From Pontibacter vulgaris (GTDB lineage: Bacteria; Bacteroidota; Bacteroidia; Cytophagales; Hymenobacteraceae): a stretch of DNA of 64,000 nucleotides. The notes below the pieces were generated by a model, which saw nothing but the letters and a program-made list of their open reading frames with translations, made no database searches and was not told the origin of the DNA. A program made the position numbers and the translations under genes. The DNA is taken from positions 868,001 to 932,000 of the forward strand of contig NZ_JAJVDH010000003.1 in assembly GCF_022758145.1 (NCBI RefSeq), read 5' to 3'. This document shows positions 34,414 to 43,844 of this stretch, piece by piece (within the stretch, counting starts at the first letter, position 1; the number at the start of each line of letters is the position of its first letter).

Positions 34414-36819
34414 CTATTTGCGGATAAAAGCTCCCAATTGTTTCTCAAATTGTTGCATCAGGCGATTCATAACAGAATCAATCACCTTATCGGTCAGGGT
34501 TTGCTGTTTATCCAGCAACGTGAAGCTGATGGCATAGGCTTTTTTGCCTGCCTCTATTTTATCGCCCTCATAAACATCAAACACATTCACATTTTGCAGC
34601 AATTTGCGCTCTGTTCTCAAGGCAATCTGTTTTACCTGTTCAAAGGTAACATTCTTATCCAGTACCAGCGACAGGTCGCGGCGTACTTCCGGGAATTTAG
34701 GCAGCTCTTCGGCTACCAGCGTGTTTTTATACTTCTTCAGGAGGTAATCCCAGTTCAGCTCGGCGTACCATACCTGCTCTTTAACTTCCATCTGGCGCGC
34801 AACTTTGGCATCAACTAAACCGATGCGGGCAATGGCAGTACCGTTTTTCATATAAGCGATGCCCTGACTTATAGTCGGGTTCTGCTCCAGAGGCTGTACT
34901 TCGTAATCGGCAGCATTCAGCTTTAGCAGTACATTCTGCACCACACCTGCCAGGTCATGGAAAGCGGCCTTCATACCTGGTTGTTTCCAGCTTTCGGCAG
35001 TTACATTACCCGCTATGTATAGCACCAGTTTGGTATGTTCTTTATACTTGCCATCTGCCTGCTCATAGGTTTTGCCCAGTTCAAACAGTTTCAGGTCGCG
35101 CTGGCGGCGGTTAATATTGCGGCGCAGCACCTCCAGCCCGGAGTATACCATGCGCTTGCGCAGCACATCCAGGTCTTCGGAGTTATAATTAACTATGCGT
35201 ACCAGCTCTTCTTCTTCCTGGCCATAATAGTTGGAATTGGAAATTGAGTTAGTAATGATCTCATTAAAGCCATTGGCCGCAACATAGTTAAGTATAGTTT
35301 GCGTGATGTGCTCCGGATCAGGGTTCGGGAATTTAGCTAAGTAGGAAGTAGCCAGGTCTTCGCCCATCTCGATATTATTGAAACCGTAAATACGCAGAAT
35401 TTCTTCCACGGCATCGGCTTCGCGCTGCACATCTACTTTAAATGGCGGCACCGACAACGTTAAATCTGTTTCGGTTTCACCGGTGATCTCAATTCCAAGA
35501 TCTGTCAGAATTTCTTTGATGCGCTCCACACCAATATACTGCCCGATAAGGCGGTGCGTGCGTTCAATGTTCAGGTTAATATCGTGGTTCGGAACCGGGC
35601 TAGGATAAACATCCACTACCTCGGAGCTGATCTCGCCACCGGCTACTTCCTGCATTAACAGGGCAGCGCGCTTCAGGGCAAGTATAACCATGTTTGGATC
35701 GGTGCCACGCTCGAAACGGAAAGAAGCATCGGTTTTTAAACCATGTGCCTGCCCTGTACGGCGCACAAAATCCGGCGAAAAGTATGCGCTTTCAATAAAT
35801 ACAGAAGTAGTTTCGTCTGATACGCCAGAAGTCTTACCACCGAATACACCCGCTATGGCCATCGGCTCTTCAACATTGCATATCATCAGGTCGGTGGCCT
35901 TGATCTTGCGCTCAGCTCCATCCAGCGTAACAAAAGGAGTTCCTTCAGCTACCGTTTTCACTATTATTTTACCACCTGTTATTTTATCGGTATCAAAGGC
36001 ATGCAGCGGCTGGCCCAACTCGTGCAGCACGTAATTGGTAACATCAACTATGTTATTAATTGGCGACAGATCAATTGAACGAAGGCGCTTTTGCAACCAT
36101 TCCGGCGACGGGCTTACTTTTATACCAGTTATAGTTACACCGGCATAACGCGGACAGGCTTCTGTGTTTTCTACCTCAACGGCTATACTTTTAGATGTAC
36201 TGGCAACTTTAAAACCAGCTACATCAGGCAATTGGTAAGGTGTTTTAAGCAGCGCCTGCAGGTCGCGGGCAACGCCTAAATGCGAAGCAGCATCGGCACG
36301 GTTTGGAGTAAGGCCAATCTCGAATACTTTATCAGAACCAAGCCCAAAAAACTCAGCGGCTGGCGTACCATTTGGCAGGTCCGTATCAAGCACCATAATT
36401 CCGGCATGCGATGTACCGATACCAATCTCGTCTTCGGCACAGATCATTCCTTCTGAGGCGGCACCACGGATCTTTGATTTTTTGATCTTGAACGGCTCGC
36501 CTCCGGTTGGATACAACGTACTGTTAACTGTGGCAACCACCACTTTCTGGCCGGCAGCTACGTTAGAGGCACCGCAAACAATCTGGCTGGGATTTTCCTC
36601 ACCAATATCCACGGTAGTTATACTTAAGCGGTCGGCATCGGGATGGCGCTCACAGGTTAGCACCTCTCCTATAACAATGCCCTCTAGTCCGCCCTGTACC
36701 TGGTCAAAGTTATAAATGCTTTCTACCTCAAGGCCTGAGCTTGTCAGCAGTTCGCCTACTTCCTCAGCCGTTTTATCTATATGTATAAGTTGTTTAAGCC
36801 AGTCGAATGAAATCAGCAT
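34414..36819 (-). CDS. pheT: Phenylalanine--tRNA ligase subunit beta
   Basis: 801 residues, ATG at 36819. All standard domains are visible: EMAP-type OB-fold tRNA-binding domain (about 40-150; VIGEVLTCERHPDADRLS), B3/B4 editing domain (about 210-395; DVTNYVLHELGQPLHAFD), B5 (about 405-480), the catalytic-core-like domain, and the C-terminal ferredoxin-like anticodon-binding domain (KFPEVRRDLSLVLDK). It pairs with PheS, which is not in the window. First gene of the pheT-rny operon, with a perfect -7 box 50 bp upstream. Confidence 0.96.
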   Translation of the reverse strand: MLISFDWLKQLIHIDKTAEEVGELLTSSGLEVESIYNFDQVQGGLEGIVIGEVLTCERHPDADRLSITTVDIGEENPSQIVCGASNVAAGQKVVVATVNSTLYPTGGEPFKIKKSKIRGAASEGMICAEDEIGIGTSHAGIMVLDTDLPNGTPAAEFFGLGSDKVFEIGLTPNRADAASHLGVARDLQALLKTPYQLPDVAGFKVASTSKSIAVEVENTEACPRYAGVTITGIKVSPSPEWLQKRLRSIDLSPINNIVDVTNYVLHELGQPLHAFDTDKITGGKIIVKTVAEGTPFVTLDGAERKIKATDLMICNVEEPMAIAGVFGGKTSGVSDETTSVFIESAYFSPDFVRRTGQAHGLKTDASFRFERGTDPNMVILALKRAALLMQEVAGGEISSEVVDVYPSPVPNHDINLNIERTHRLIGQYIGVERIKEILTDLGIEITGETETDLTLSVPPFKVDVQREADAVEEILRIYGFNNIEMGEDLATSYLAKFPNPDPEHITQTILNYVAANGFNEIITNSISNSNYYGQEEEELVRIVNYNSEDLDVLRKRMVYSGLEVLRRNINRRQRDLKLFELGKTYEQADGKYKEHTKLVLYIAGNVTAESWKQPGMKAAFHDLAGVVQNVLLKLNAADYEVQPLEQNPTISQGIAYMKNGTAIARIGLVDAKVARQMEVKEQVWYAELNWDYLLKKYKNTLVAEELPKFPEVRRDLSLVLDKNVTFEQVKQIALRTERKLLQNVNVFDVYEGDKIEAGKKAYAISFTLLDKQQTLTDKVIDSVMNRLMQQFEKQLGAFIRK

Positions 36820-36871
36820 GGTGTTTCTGTTGATTTAAAGTATAACCCAGGCTACAACAGCCATGGATTGT

Positions 36872-36879
36872 CAAAATTA
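36872..36879 (-). promoter_or_regulatory. -7 box of the pheT operon
   Basis: TAATTTTG on the minus strand, full match to TAnnTTTG, 52 nt before the pheT ATG. No clear -33 element. Confidence 0.5.
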
Positions 36880-36973
36880 AGGATTATTCTGTTAAGCCAT
36901 AATAGACTTTAGCCGGTTGTCGCATTTAAAGTATAACTTTAACTAACCTTCTGAACCGGATCTATACTTTGCT

Positions 36974-37609
36974 TTATTCTGTAGCGCCAGTTTTAGCCAG
37001 GTCGTAAGTCTTTTCACCTGCCGGTATGGCCACTGTCAGGCGGTTGGCTTTAGGTGGCACGGGGCAAACATACTCCGGGTTATAAGCGCAGAAAGGGCTA
37101 TAGGCTCGGTTAAAATCCAGTACTACTGTCTTGGCATCTTCTTTAAAGGGCACATCGAGGTAGCGGCCGCCGCCATACGTATCAAAGCCATTGGTTTTAT
37201 CGGTAAAAGGCACAAAAAGCTGTTCTTTTGCTTCGTTCACTTTTTTGTAGAGTACAAGGCGTTGCGGCTTATCATCCAGCTTGAAAGTGGCAATACCGTA
37301 TTGCAGGTATGGCTCGGTAGTGCCGTTATTCATTTGCATGTGCAATGTATCTTGTTTCGGCAGCTTTTCTACCTCGGCTCTTACCCGGTAATCAAGGTTT
37401 GGCTCAAAGTATACCAGGTTCCTGAATTTCTGGCTTGTTTCGCTGGGGAACGGGCTGTTCTCTTTGCTTCTGAAAGATAAATCCTTTTCCTCCCGCTCCT
37501 TTTTTAAAGGGATGAGATAATTATCATCGCTCAGAAACGACTCTTTCACGAAATAATAAAGCACCAGCGCTATGCCGGCAAATACGATAAGCTTTATAGG
37601 GCGCTGCAT
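36974..37609 (-). CDS. DUF1684 family protein, membrane-anchored
   Basis: About 211 residues from the ATG at 37609 (a TTG four codons upstream is possible). One N-terminal membrane anchor (about 6-24). DUF1684 core with the family signatures FDTYGGGRYLDVPF, VVLDFNRAYSPFCAYN and CPVPPKANRL. Members occur widely in Bacteroidota and Actinobacteria without an assigned function. Two conserved Cys lie in the C-terminal part. Transcribed alone. Confidence 0.85.
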   Translation of the reverse strand: MQRPIKLIVFAGIALVLYYFVKESFLSDDNYLIPLKKEREEKDLSFRSKENSPFPSETSQKFRNLVYFEPNLDYRVRAEVEKLPKQDTLHMQMNNGTTEPYLQYGIATFKLDDKPQRLVLYKKVNEAKEQLFVPFTDKTNGFDTYGGGRYLDVPFKEDAKTVVLDFNRAYSPFCAYNPEYVCPVPPKANRLTVAIPAGEKTYDLAKTGATE

Positions 37610-37811
37610 AAGTATCTGCAAGTATGGTATAGTGCAAAGTTCGCAAAAATTCGGCGAGGTAGGAAGTTTACACCAGGTATAAGATTTTTAAAGAACCGTT
37701 ATCCTTCTTTTTGATATCTGCCTATATTGGGCCGCCTACTACAAGTATACTTTTAAACGTATGCAGGTAGTTTATACTTTATACTTAACATCATACTTAC
37801 AAACCAGCGAA

Positions 37812-38576
37812 ATGAGACCGTACATTCTTGCAGAAACAAACTGGAAAGCGATAAAGGAACAACAAATAGACCTGGCTGTATTGCCCTGGGGAGCCACAGA
37901 GGCGCATAATTACCACCTGCCGTATGGCACCGATGTAATTGAGGCCGATTACATTTCAGCAGAAGCAGGCCGCATTGCATGGGAACAGGGCACCAAAGTG
38001 ATGGTACTGCCCACCATCCCGTTTGGTGTAAACACAGGGCAATCCGATATTACCCTCGACATTAACCTGAACCCCAGCACGCAGCTCCTGATTCTGAAAG
38101 ATATTGTGGAGGTGCTAAACCGGCAGGGCATTCATAAACTGCTTATCATTAACAGCCACGGCGGCAACGATTTTAAGCCTATACTTCGCGAACTGGGGCT
38201 AAAGTACCCGGAAATGTTTCTGGTAACGTGCAGCTGGTTTCAGGCATTGGATAAAAAAGAGTATTTTGATGAAAAGGGAGACCACGCCGATGAAATGGAA
38301 ACAAGCCTGATTTTATACTTAACCCCTGACCTGGTACTTCCGCTGGAAGAAGCAGGCGAAGGCAAAGAGCGTAAATCGAAAGTAAGAGGCATAAAGGAAG
38401 GCTGGGCCTGGTCGGAGCGCAAGTGGTCTATGGTAACAGAAGATACGGGCATTGGCAACCCAAAGGCCGCTACCAAAGAAAAAGGCGAACGTTATTTTAA
38501 AGCAGTAACCCAGAAAATGGCCGAGCTGATGCAGGACATGGCCCAGGTCGACTTCCGGAACCGCTACGAAGTATAA
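37812..38576 (+). CDS. Creatininase family amidohydrolase
   Basis: 254 residues from the ATG at 37812 (MRPYILAETNW); the longer frame adds 17 codons without family sequence. Creatininase fold with metal-ligand segments WGATEAHNYHLPYGTD (Glu and His, about 32-47), INSHGGNDF (about 117-125), and DHADEMETSL (about 158-167). The family includes creatininase, MftE and FAPy deformylase; the key glutamate and aspartate positions are intact. The exact substrate is unknown. It stands alone. Confidence 0.85.
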   Translation: MRPYILAETNWKAIKEQQIDLAVLPWGATEAHNYHLPYGTDVIEADYISAEAGRIAWEQGTKVMVLPTIPFGVNTGQSDITLDINLNPSTQLLILKDIVEVLNRQGIHKLLIINSHGGNDFKPILRELGLKYPEMFLVTCSWFQALDKKEYFDEKGDHADEMETSLILYLTPDLVLPLEEAGEGKERKSKVRGIKEGWAWSERKWSMVTEDTGIGNPKAATKEKGERYFKAVTQKMAELMQDMAQVDFRNRYEV

Positions 38577-38769
38577 ACAGCTCAAATCCAGTAACAGGAA
38601 GTATAACTACGCGCATCCTCATTGCTACAGTTAATGCTGAGGTTATGAGGCAAGTGAAGTTATACTTCCCATACTTTGTTTTTCATACTTCATTACCAAC
38701 TACAACTATAGCACAACCTAAACATAAGATCCTCAGTTAGTAAACTCAGCACCATTGCCGCCCAACATC

Positions 38770-40608
38770 ATGCAGCAGGACACAGAAAAGCTGAACGCAC
38801 TGGAATTGCAGATAGACACTTTTTTTGAGGAAGCGCTGGCGCTTGAAAAAAAGTTTGCCCCCACTCTGAAAGAGATTGATCCTAGATTCAGCAAAAGCGC
38901 CCGCAACCTGTTGCATTACCTGGCCCTGCGTCACCACGATGTCCGGAATTTACAGGATGAACTGGCGCAATTAGGCCTTTCGTCGTTGGGCCGTGCTGAG
39001 GGGCATGTGCTAGCCAGTTTGCAGGCCGTGCGCAACCACCTTTGTTTTCTTATCGGGTGCGAACCCCAACTCAGGCCGCTGGCAGTATCTTATTTCGAGA
39101 ACAGGGAGCTTCTGGCCACCCATACTTCTGCCTTACTAGGGCCAGTGCAAAATAAGCGCAACACCCGCATCATGGTTACTTTTTCCACGGACCTGGCCAC
39201 TGATTACGACCTGGTACTGCGCATGCTCAAAGCCGGCATGGACTGCGCCCGCATTAATTGCGCCCACGACAGCCCCGAAACCTGGCTTGCCATGATCCGA
39301 AACATAAAACAAGCTGAAAAAGAAACCGGGCTTTCGTGCAAAATCCTGATCGACCTGATGGGGCCTAAACTACGGACCGGGCCACTGGCTCCAGGCCCAG
39401 AAGTGCTGGTAATACACCCCATACAAAACGAAGTTGGCCAGATTGCTTCGCCTGCTAAAGTATGGCTCGCCCCGGTTGGTGCGCCTGCCCCTAAAACTAC
39501 AGATGCAGCTTTGCCAGTTGATGCAGCCTGGATAAATCAGTTGCAGGAAGGCGATATTATCCGGTTCAGGGATACGCGTGGTCGCAAACGTAAGCTTTCT
39601 GTGGTGCAAAAAGAGGCGAACGGCGTTATAGCACACTTGCTTAAAACATCATACATAACCAGTGGACTTAAACTTATACTTAAAACCCACTCTGCTGCAG
39701 ACCATACCACAACTGTAGGGAAATTACCTGCTATTGAAGTACCTATACTTTTGAAGAAAGACGATTTACTTATACTTCACCGCGAGGCCATACCCGGGAA
39801 ACCGGCCAAATTTGATGCTAACGGTCATATTGTGGAGTCAGCCCATATATCGTGTACCTTACCAGCCATTTTTGACCAGGTAAAAACAGGCCAGCCTATA
39901 CTTTTTGATGATGGCACTATTGAAGGGGAGATACAAGACGTTCGAGAAGATGCCTTGCTAATTAAAATAACCTTTGCGAAAGATAGTGGCAGCAAACTAC
40001 GCGCCGATAAAGGTATAAACCTGCCCGACAGCAAATTGCGGCTGCCCGGCCTTACCGAAAAAGATAAGCAGGACCTGAAGTTTATAGTTAAGCATGCCGA
40101 TATTGTTAACCTGTCTTTTGTGAACGATGTAAAAATGGTAGAAGACTTGCAGGCGGAGCTCAAAAAGTTAAGCACCCCTGACCTGCCCATTATGCTTAAA
40201 ATAGAAACGAAAGAAGGTTTCCGGAACCTGCCTCATTTGTTGCTGGCCGTTATGAAATCTTACCCGGCAGGCATCATGATAGCGCGCGGCGACCTTGCCG
40301 TAGAATGTGGCTGGCAACGGCTGGCCGAAGTACAGGAAGAGATTTTATGGCTATGCGAAGCAGCTCATATGCCTGTGGTCTGGGCTACACAGGTGCTCGA
40401 AACGCTTGCTAAAAAAGGCCGCCCTTCGCGAGCCGAAATAACCGATGCAGCCATGTCGCAACGTGCCGACTGCGTGATGCTGAACAAAGGCCCCCATATT
40501 ATTCAGGCCATCAATATGCTTGATGACATCGTGAACAGGATGCAGGCGCACCAGAACAAAAAAACATCGATGCTGCGCAGCCTTCACATTTCCGACATGG
40601 AACCCTAA
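38770..40608 (+). CDS. Atypical pyruvate kinase-like protein with N-terminal extension
   Basis: About 612 residues from the ATG at 38770 (a TTG five codons upstream is open). The first 130 residues are a helical extension not found in normal pyruvate kinase. Then comes the kinase barrel: CARINCAHDSPETW, KILIDLMGPKLRTG, GINLPDSKLRLPGLTEKDKQ, KIETKEGF and IMIARGDLAVE. Between the barrel halves lies an enlarged B domain (about 215-380). The usual SGETA signature reads LNKGPHI, and the C-terminal allosteric domain is absent. Pyruvate kinase activity is therefore uncertain. Confidence 0.75.
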   Translation: MQQDTEKLNALELQIDTFFEEALALEKKFAPTLKEIDPRFSKSARNLLHYLALRHHDVRNLQDELAQLGLSSLGRAEGHVLASLQAVRNHLCFLIGCEPQLRPLAVSYFENRELLATHTSALLGPVQNKRNTRIMVTFSTDLATDYDLVLRMLKAGMDCARINCAHDSPETWLAMIRNIKQAEKETGLSCKILIDLMGPKLRTGPLAPGPEVLVIHPIQNEVGQIASPAKVWLAPVGAPAPKTTDAALPVDAAWINQLQEGDIIRFRDTRGRKRKLSVVQKEANGVIAHLLKTSYITSGLKLILKTHSAADHTTTVGKLPAIEVPILLKKDDLLILHREAIPGKPAKFDANGHIVESAHISCTLPAIFDQVKTGQPILFDDGTIEGEIQDVREDALLIKITFAKDSGSKLRADKGINLPDSKLRLPGLTEKDKQDLKFIVKHADIVNLSFVNDVKMVEDLQAELKKLSTPDLPIMLKIETKEGFRNLPHLLLAVMKSYPAGIMIARGDLAVECGWQRLAEVQEEILWLCEAAHMPVVWATQVLETLAKKGRPSRAEITDAAMSQRADCVMLNKGPHIIQAINMLDDIVNRMQAHQNKKTSMLRSLHISDMEP

Positions 40609-40693
40609 TTACATGATAATCACAAGGCTAATAATTAAAATTTTAGTAACTTCCTGAAAGTATACTTCAGCTTACCTGACGCCAACCAGTTCT

Positions 40694-41209
40694 ATGAAAA
40701 AAATATTACTCCCTGCCTTTACAATGGCCTGCTTAGCTGCACATCCTGTGTTGGCCCAAACACCCTCAGCGTACGAGCATCCGGAATTAACAAAACGCCA
40801 ACTGATTGTTGAAAAACCTGACCCGCTTGTTTTGGTAGGCACTCAGGAAACCCGCATGCCGGCACTTATCCTTAACCCCGAAAGAATCAAAAGTATGGAT
40901 GTACTGAAAGCCGGGGCCGAAGCAAAGTATGGAAAAAAGGCGAAGAACGGGGCAGTTATTATCTCCTTAAAAGAACAGACTAACCTTGCACGCCTGGAGC
41001 AGATTTATGCAAAGTATACTATACCCAAAACCCAGCAAACTTTGCGGGTAGCAATTGACGGGAAACTTGTACCCGAAAAAGAAATGATATTGGCAGACCT
41101 GCGCGATATAAGTAAAATAGAAATCCGGAAACAGGATGTTACTGACCCTGCCCGCTGGGGCTTTAACGAAGACGAGCTATATCTGCACATCACTACATCA
41201 ATAGAGTAA
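40694..41209 (+). CDS. Secreted protein with TonB-plug-like segment
   Basis: 171 residues, ATG at 40694, signal peptide to about residue 21 (VLAQ). Two stretches resemble the edge of a TonB-dependent receptor plug: INxERIKSMDVLK-like (residues about 59-70, then AEAKYGKKAKNGAVIIS) and LRDISKIEIRKQDV near residue 140. No barrel follows, so this would be a stand-alone plug-like secreted protein. The resemblance is by eye. Unknown function; it ends at a perfect bidirectional terminator. Confidence 0.65.
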   Translation: MKKILLPAFTMACLAAHPVLAQTPSAYEHPELTKRQLIVEKPDPLVLVGTQETRMPALILNPERIKSMDVLKAGAEAKYGKKAKNGAVIISLKEQTNLARLEQIYAKYTIPKTQQTLRVAIDGKLVPEKEMILADLRDISKIEIRKQDVTDPARWGFNEDELYLHITTSIE

Positions 41210-41221
41210 CAGGTAAAAAAA

Positions 41222-41260
41222 CAAAAAGGCTTCCGGAAATTATTTCCGGAAGCCTTTTTG
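41222..41260. terminator. Bidirectional terminator between convergent genes
   Basis: Perfect 18-bp stem (CAAAAAGGCTTCCGGAAA) with a 3-nt loop and A/T-runs on both sides. Confidence 0.88.
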
Positions 41261-41278
41261 TTTTGAAGGAGTTGATCC

Positions 41279-42340
41279 TTATCTGATATCTAAGAAAACA
41301 CTTTCAGGAGCATTAGCAGCTACATTAATAGTTGCAGCAGCTTCACCAGTATCGCTCAGTTTGAATCCTAAGATCTTGTTAGCGCTTTTTTCTGCAACGT
41401 AGATCATGTTTTTACCTTCTCTGTCATCAATAGTAACTTCAACCGGGCCACTCAGCAGGTTGGTAGCATTACCTGTAATTGTGCGTGTAGCAGAAATTTC
41501 GCCGCTTGCACCAGACAGTACCGTGTTGGCATTATCAAAGATGTAGATTTTACCATCAGTAGCAGTAGCAGATGTGCTGGCACCCAGATCAGTTACAACC
41601 AGTGCATTGGCTGCGCTTGAGTAAGCTATACCGTGCAGACGTGAAGCACCTGCAATTTTAAAGCTAGCTGTTGGCGTTACTTTACCTGTTGTTAAGCTAG
41701 ATGGAGAGTTGTATACTTCGATAGAACGGGCTGCTTCGTCAAGAGCTACCAGCAAACGGTTGTTTTTGCTATCGAAGTGCAGAGCCCAAGGCTTGCCACC
41801 AGCAAGTTTCAGAACTTTAGTAGCTGCTACTTCGCCAGTTAGCGCCAACGGATCGCTGAATACGTGGATGGTGCTATCATTTGGCTTAGAGATATAAAGC
41901 AACTTATTTGCTTCGTCATAAGCAATGTCACGTGCGTTTGTAACATTAGTAAGCTTGAACTTAGAAGTTACAGTAGCGTTATCGGCTAATTTCGCTGCAT
42001 CAGCAAAAACCAGGATCGCTCTTTCGTCGCGGGATACCTGGAACAGGTGTCCTGAAATAGGAGCTACAGCTATACCGTTACCTTTATTGGCCGTAGTTTG
42101 CACCGTTTTTGGTGCCTGAAGTGTTGCATCAGTATTCAGGTCGTAAATGCTCAGCTGGCCTGCAGTTACATCATTAGAAACATATAAACGTGCCGCTGCA
42201 TCAGGGTTAGTACCGCCGCCATTATCATCGCCGCCGTCGTCGTTGCCATCGCAACCTGTCATCATAAAAACTGAGCAGCATATAACCGGAAGGGCAAGGA
42301 ATTTTCTGAAGTTGATCTTTGTAAAGGACATGGTTTCCAT
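41279..42340 (-). CDS. Beta-propeller lipoprotein, function unknown
   Basis: 353 residues from the ATG at 42340 (an ATG three codons later is equally good). Lipoprotein signal with lipobox MTGC, followed by a run of Asp/Gly (DGNDDGGDDNGGG) of the acidic kind that directs Bacteroidota lipoproteins to the surface. The rest is a repeated-blade pattern (ARLYVSND, KLLYISKP, NRLLVALD, NALVVTDL, NMIYVAEK), consistent with a 6- or 7-bladed propeller of the lactonase/YncE type. Binding or hydrolysis cannot be told from the sequence. Confidence 0.8.
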   Translation of the reverse strand: METMSFTKINFRKFLALPVICCSVFMMTGCDGNDDGGDDNGGGTNPDAAARLYVSNDVTAGQLSIYDLNTDATLQAPKTVQTTANKGNGIAVAPISGHLFQVSRDERAILVFADAAKLADNATVTSKFKLTNVTNARDIAYDEANKLLYISKPNDSTIHVFSDPLALTGEVAATKVLKLAGGKPWALHFDSKNNRLLVALDEAARSIEVYNSPSSLTTGKVTPTASFKIAGASRLHGIAYSSAANALVVTDLGASTSATATDGKIYIFDNANTVLSGASGEISATRTITGNATNLLSGPVEVTIDDREGKNMIYVAEKSANKILGFKLSDTGEAAATINVAANAPESVFLDIR

Positions 42341-42650
42341 AGGTTTTAAAATATTATTATTTGTGGAATAAAACGCCTATTCCGTGGCTTAAGTATAATT
42401 TGTATTAATAAAAATTTATAGTAATCAGTTGAGAAAAGGTCAGGTGCCCGGGGAAGGAACACCAGTTTTCAGGCACCACACCCGGGGATACGGATGCTTA
42501 ACGGTTCTGAAACACTACCATTACGGAGAAACTTGTTAAAAAGGATTCAATAATCGCTATTTTATTATAAACAATAGTTTTAATTAATTTAAAGCACCTT
42601 TTTTTGTGATATTACTAAGCTCAGGCTCCAAACATTATAAATGTGTAAAT
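42341..42650. other. Divergent intergenic gap (lipoprotein / ywbE)
   Basis: 310 bp with no credible gene. It must hold two promoters. A GGTGCC...GGCACC inverted pair (about 42441-42475) encloses GC-rich sequence in otherwise AT-rich DNA and could be a regulatory hairpin. No clear TAnnTTTG box was found for either gene. Confidence 0.45.
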
Positions 42651-42851
42651 ATGAACCCAACTAAACGCGCCAATATCACGGCAGGCCTTAAAGTAAAAAT
42701 CGTGATGAAGGAAGACCAGCGCTCCGGCTATCTGACCGAAGGCTATGTTCAGGATATTCTAACCAACTCATCCACTCACCCGCATGGCATTAAAGTTCGC
42801 CTTGAAACCGGCGAAGTAGGCCGTGTGCAGGAAATCATGGAAGAAGACTGA
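42651..42851 (+). CDS. YwbE family protein
   Basis: 66 residues from the ATG at 42651. It matches YwbE (DUF2196): RANITAGLKVKIV, DQRSGYLTEGYVQDILT, HPHGIKVRLETGEVGRVQEI. Bacillus YwbE has no firmly assigned function, and the fold is a small beta barrel. An upstream GTG in the same frame is unlikely. Stands alone, convergent with radC. Confidence 0.85.
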   Translation: MNPTKRANITAGLKVKIVMKEDQRSGYLTEGYVQDILTNSSTHPHGIKVRLETGEVGRVQEIMEED

Positions 42852-42928
42852 TTATTTGATCACGATTTTCGAATCCAATTACGGAGCCGTTTTCGAATTG
42901 TTTAAAAAATATTGCTATATCGCTATAC

Positions 42929-42947
42929 CTGCCTGATATTCAGGCAG
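42929..42947. terminator. Short hairpin between ywbE and radC
   Basis: CTGCCTGA/TCAGGCAG, 8-bp perfect stem, 3-nt loop, followed by TATAATTT. Moderate candidate. Confidence 0.45.
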
Positions 42948-42994
42948 TATAATTTAAAACACTTTACTAAATGTGAAGGGAGTTTTGCACCATT

Positions 42995-43700
42995 CTACAG
43001 CAGTCCTTCGTCGGCGAAGCTGTAATAATCGGTATCGGTAAAGATGATGTGATCGAGCACAGGCAGGTCTAAAAACTGACCGGCCTCTTTCATTTTTTTA
43101 GTGAGGGAAATATCTGCGGCGCTGGGTTTGGTATTACCGCTTGGGTGGTTGTGCACCAGTATAATGGAACTGGCCAGCTGCTCCAGCGCTTTTTTGAAAA
43201 TGATCTTAGGGTCAGCTACAGTTCCGGCTACACCGCCAGAGCTTATACTTTCCTTTTTCATGACCACATTGGCACGATTCAGAAGTATGATCCAGAACTC
43301 TTCATGCTGCAGGTCGAGTAGCTGGGGCTTTATGTAATTGTAAATATCGGTAGAGCAGGTTATGCGGGTGCGGGCGGCAGCGGCCAAGTTCCAGGGCACT
43401 TACTATAGTTATGGCTTTAGCTTCTCCTATACCTTTGTGCTTCATCAGGTCCTTCACTGATAATCTGGCAAGCTCGTTCAGATCGTTGCCAACAGCGGCA
43501 AGTATAAGTTTGGCCACATCTACAGCCGTTAGTTTGGGTGTACCGGAGCCTATAAGTATAGCAATCAGTTCGGCATCGCTCAGGGCAGCTTTGCCTTTTA
43601 ACAGCAGTTTTTCGCGCGGGCGGTCTTCTTCGGCCCAGGTTTTAATGTTCAGCGATGTCTGATAAGGCGAAGCGCCTGCCGTAAGTATACTTTCTTCCAC
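42995..43700 (-). pseudogene. radC: radC, interrupted by a frameshift
   Basis: The two halves of a RadC/MPN-domain protein lie in different frames. The N-terminal part (43700 to about 43375; HhH region with HKGIGEAKAITIVSALELG) is followed by the C-terminal JAB/MPN part (about 43380 to 42995) with its metal site LVHNHPSG and FTDTDYYSFADEGLL. The break lies in the GC-rich run around 43366-43386; either one extra base or two lost bases (a CG pair) would explain it. Both halves are otherwise well conserved, so the shift is recent, a sequencing error, or a recoding site. RadC's role in repair is not firm. Confidence 0.82.
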
Positions 43701-43844
43701 TGCGGTACAAAATTTGATAGGTACAGAATGTTAGCTGAATCCTATTTTTAAAGAAATAGTTCAGCTGGAGCCAATTCAGTTTTTATTTTGTTCTTTAATA
43801 CTTAGCAATCAATCTTAATCAGGCACAGACTGCAACAGCTTTTT

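Noticed and set aside
42876..42884. TTCGAATCC, resembling a tRNA T-loop
   Set aside because: No acceptor stem, anticodon arm or CCA context around it; it lies in the ywbE/radC spacer.
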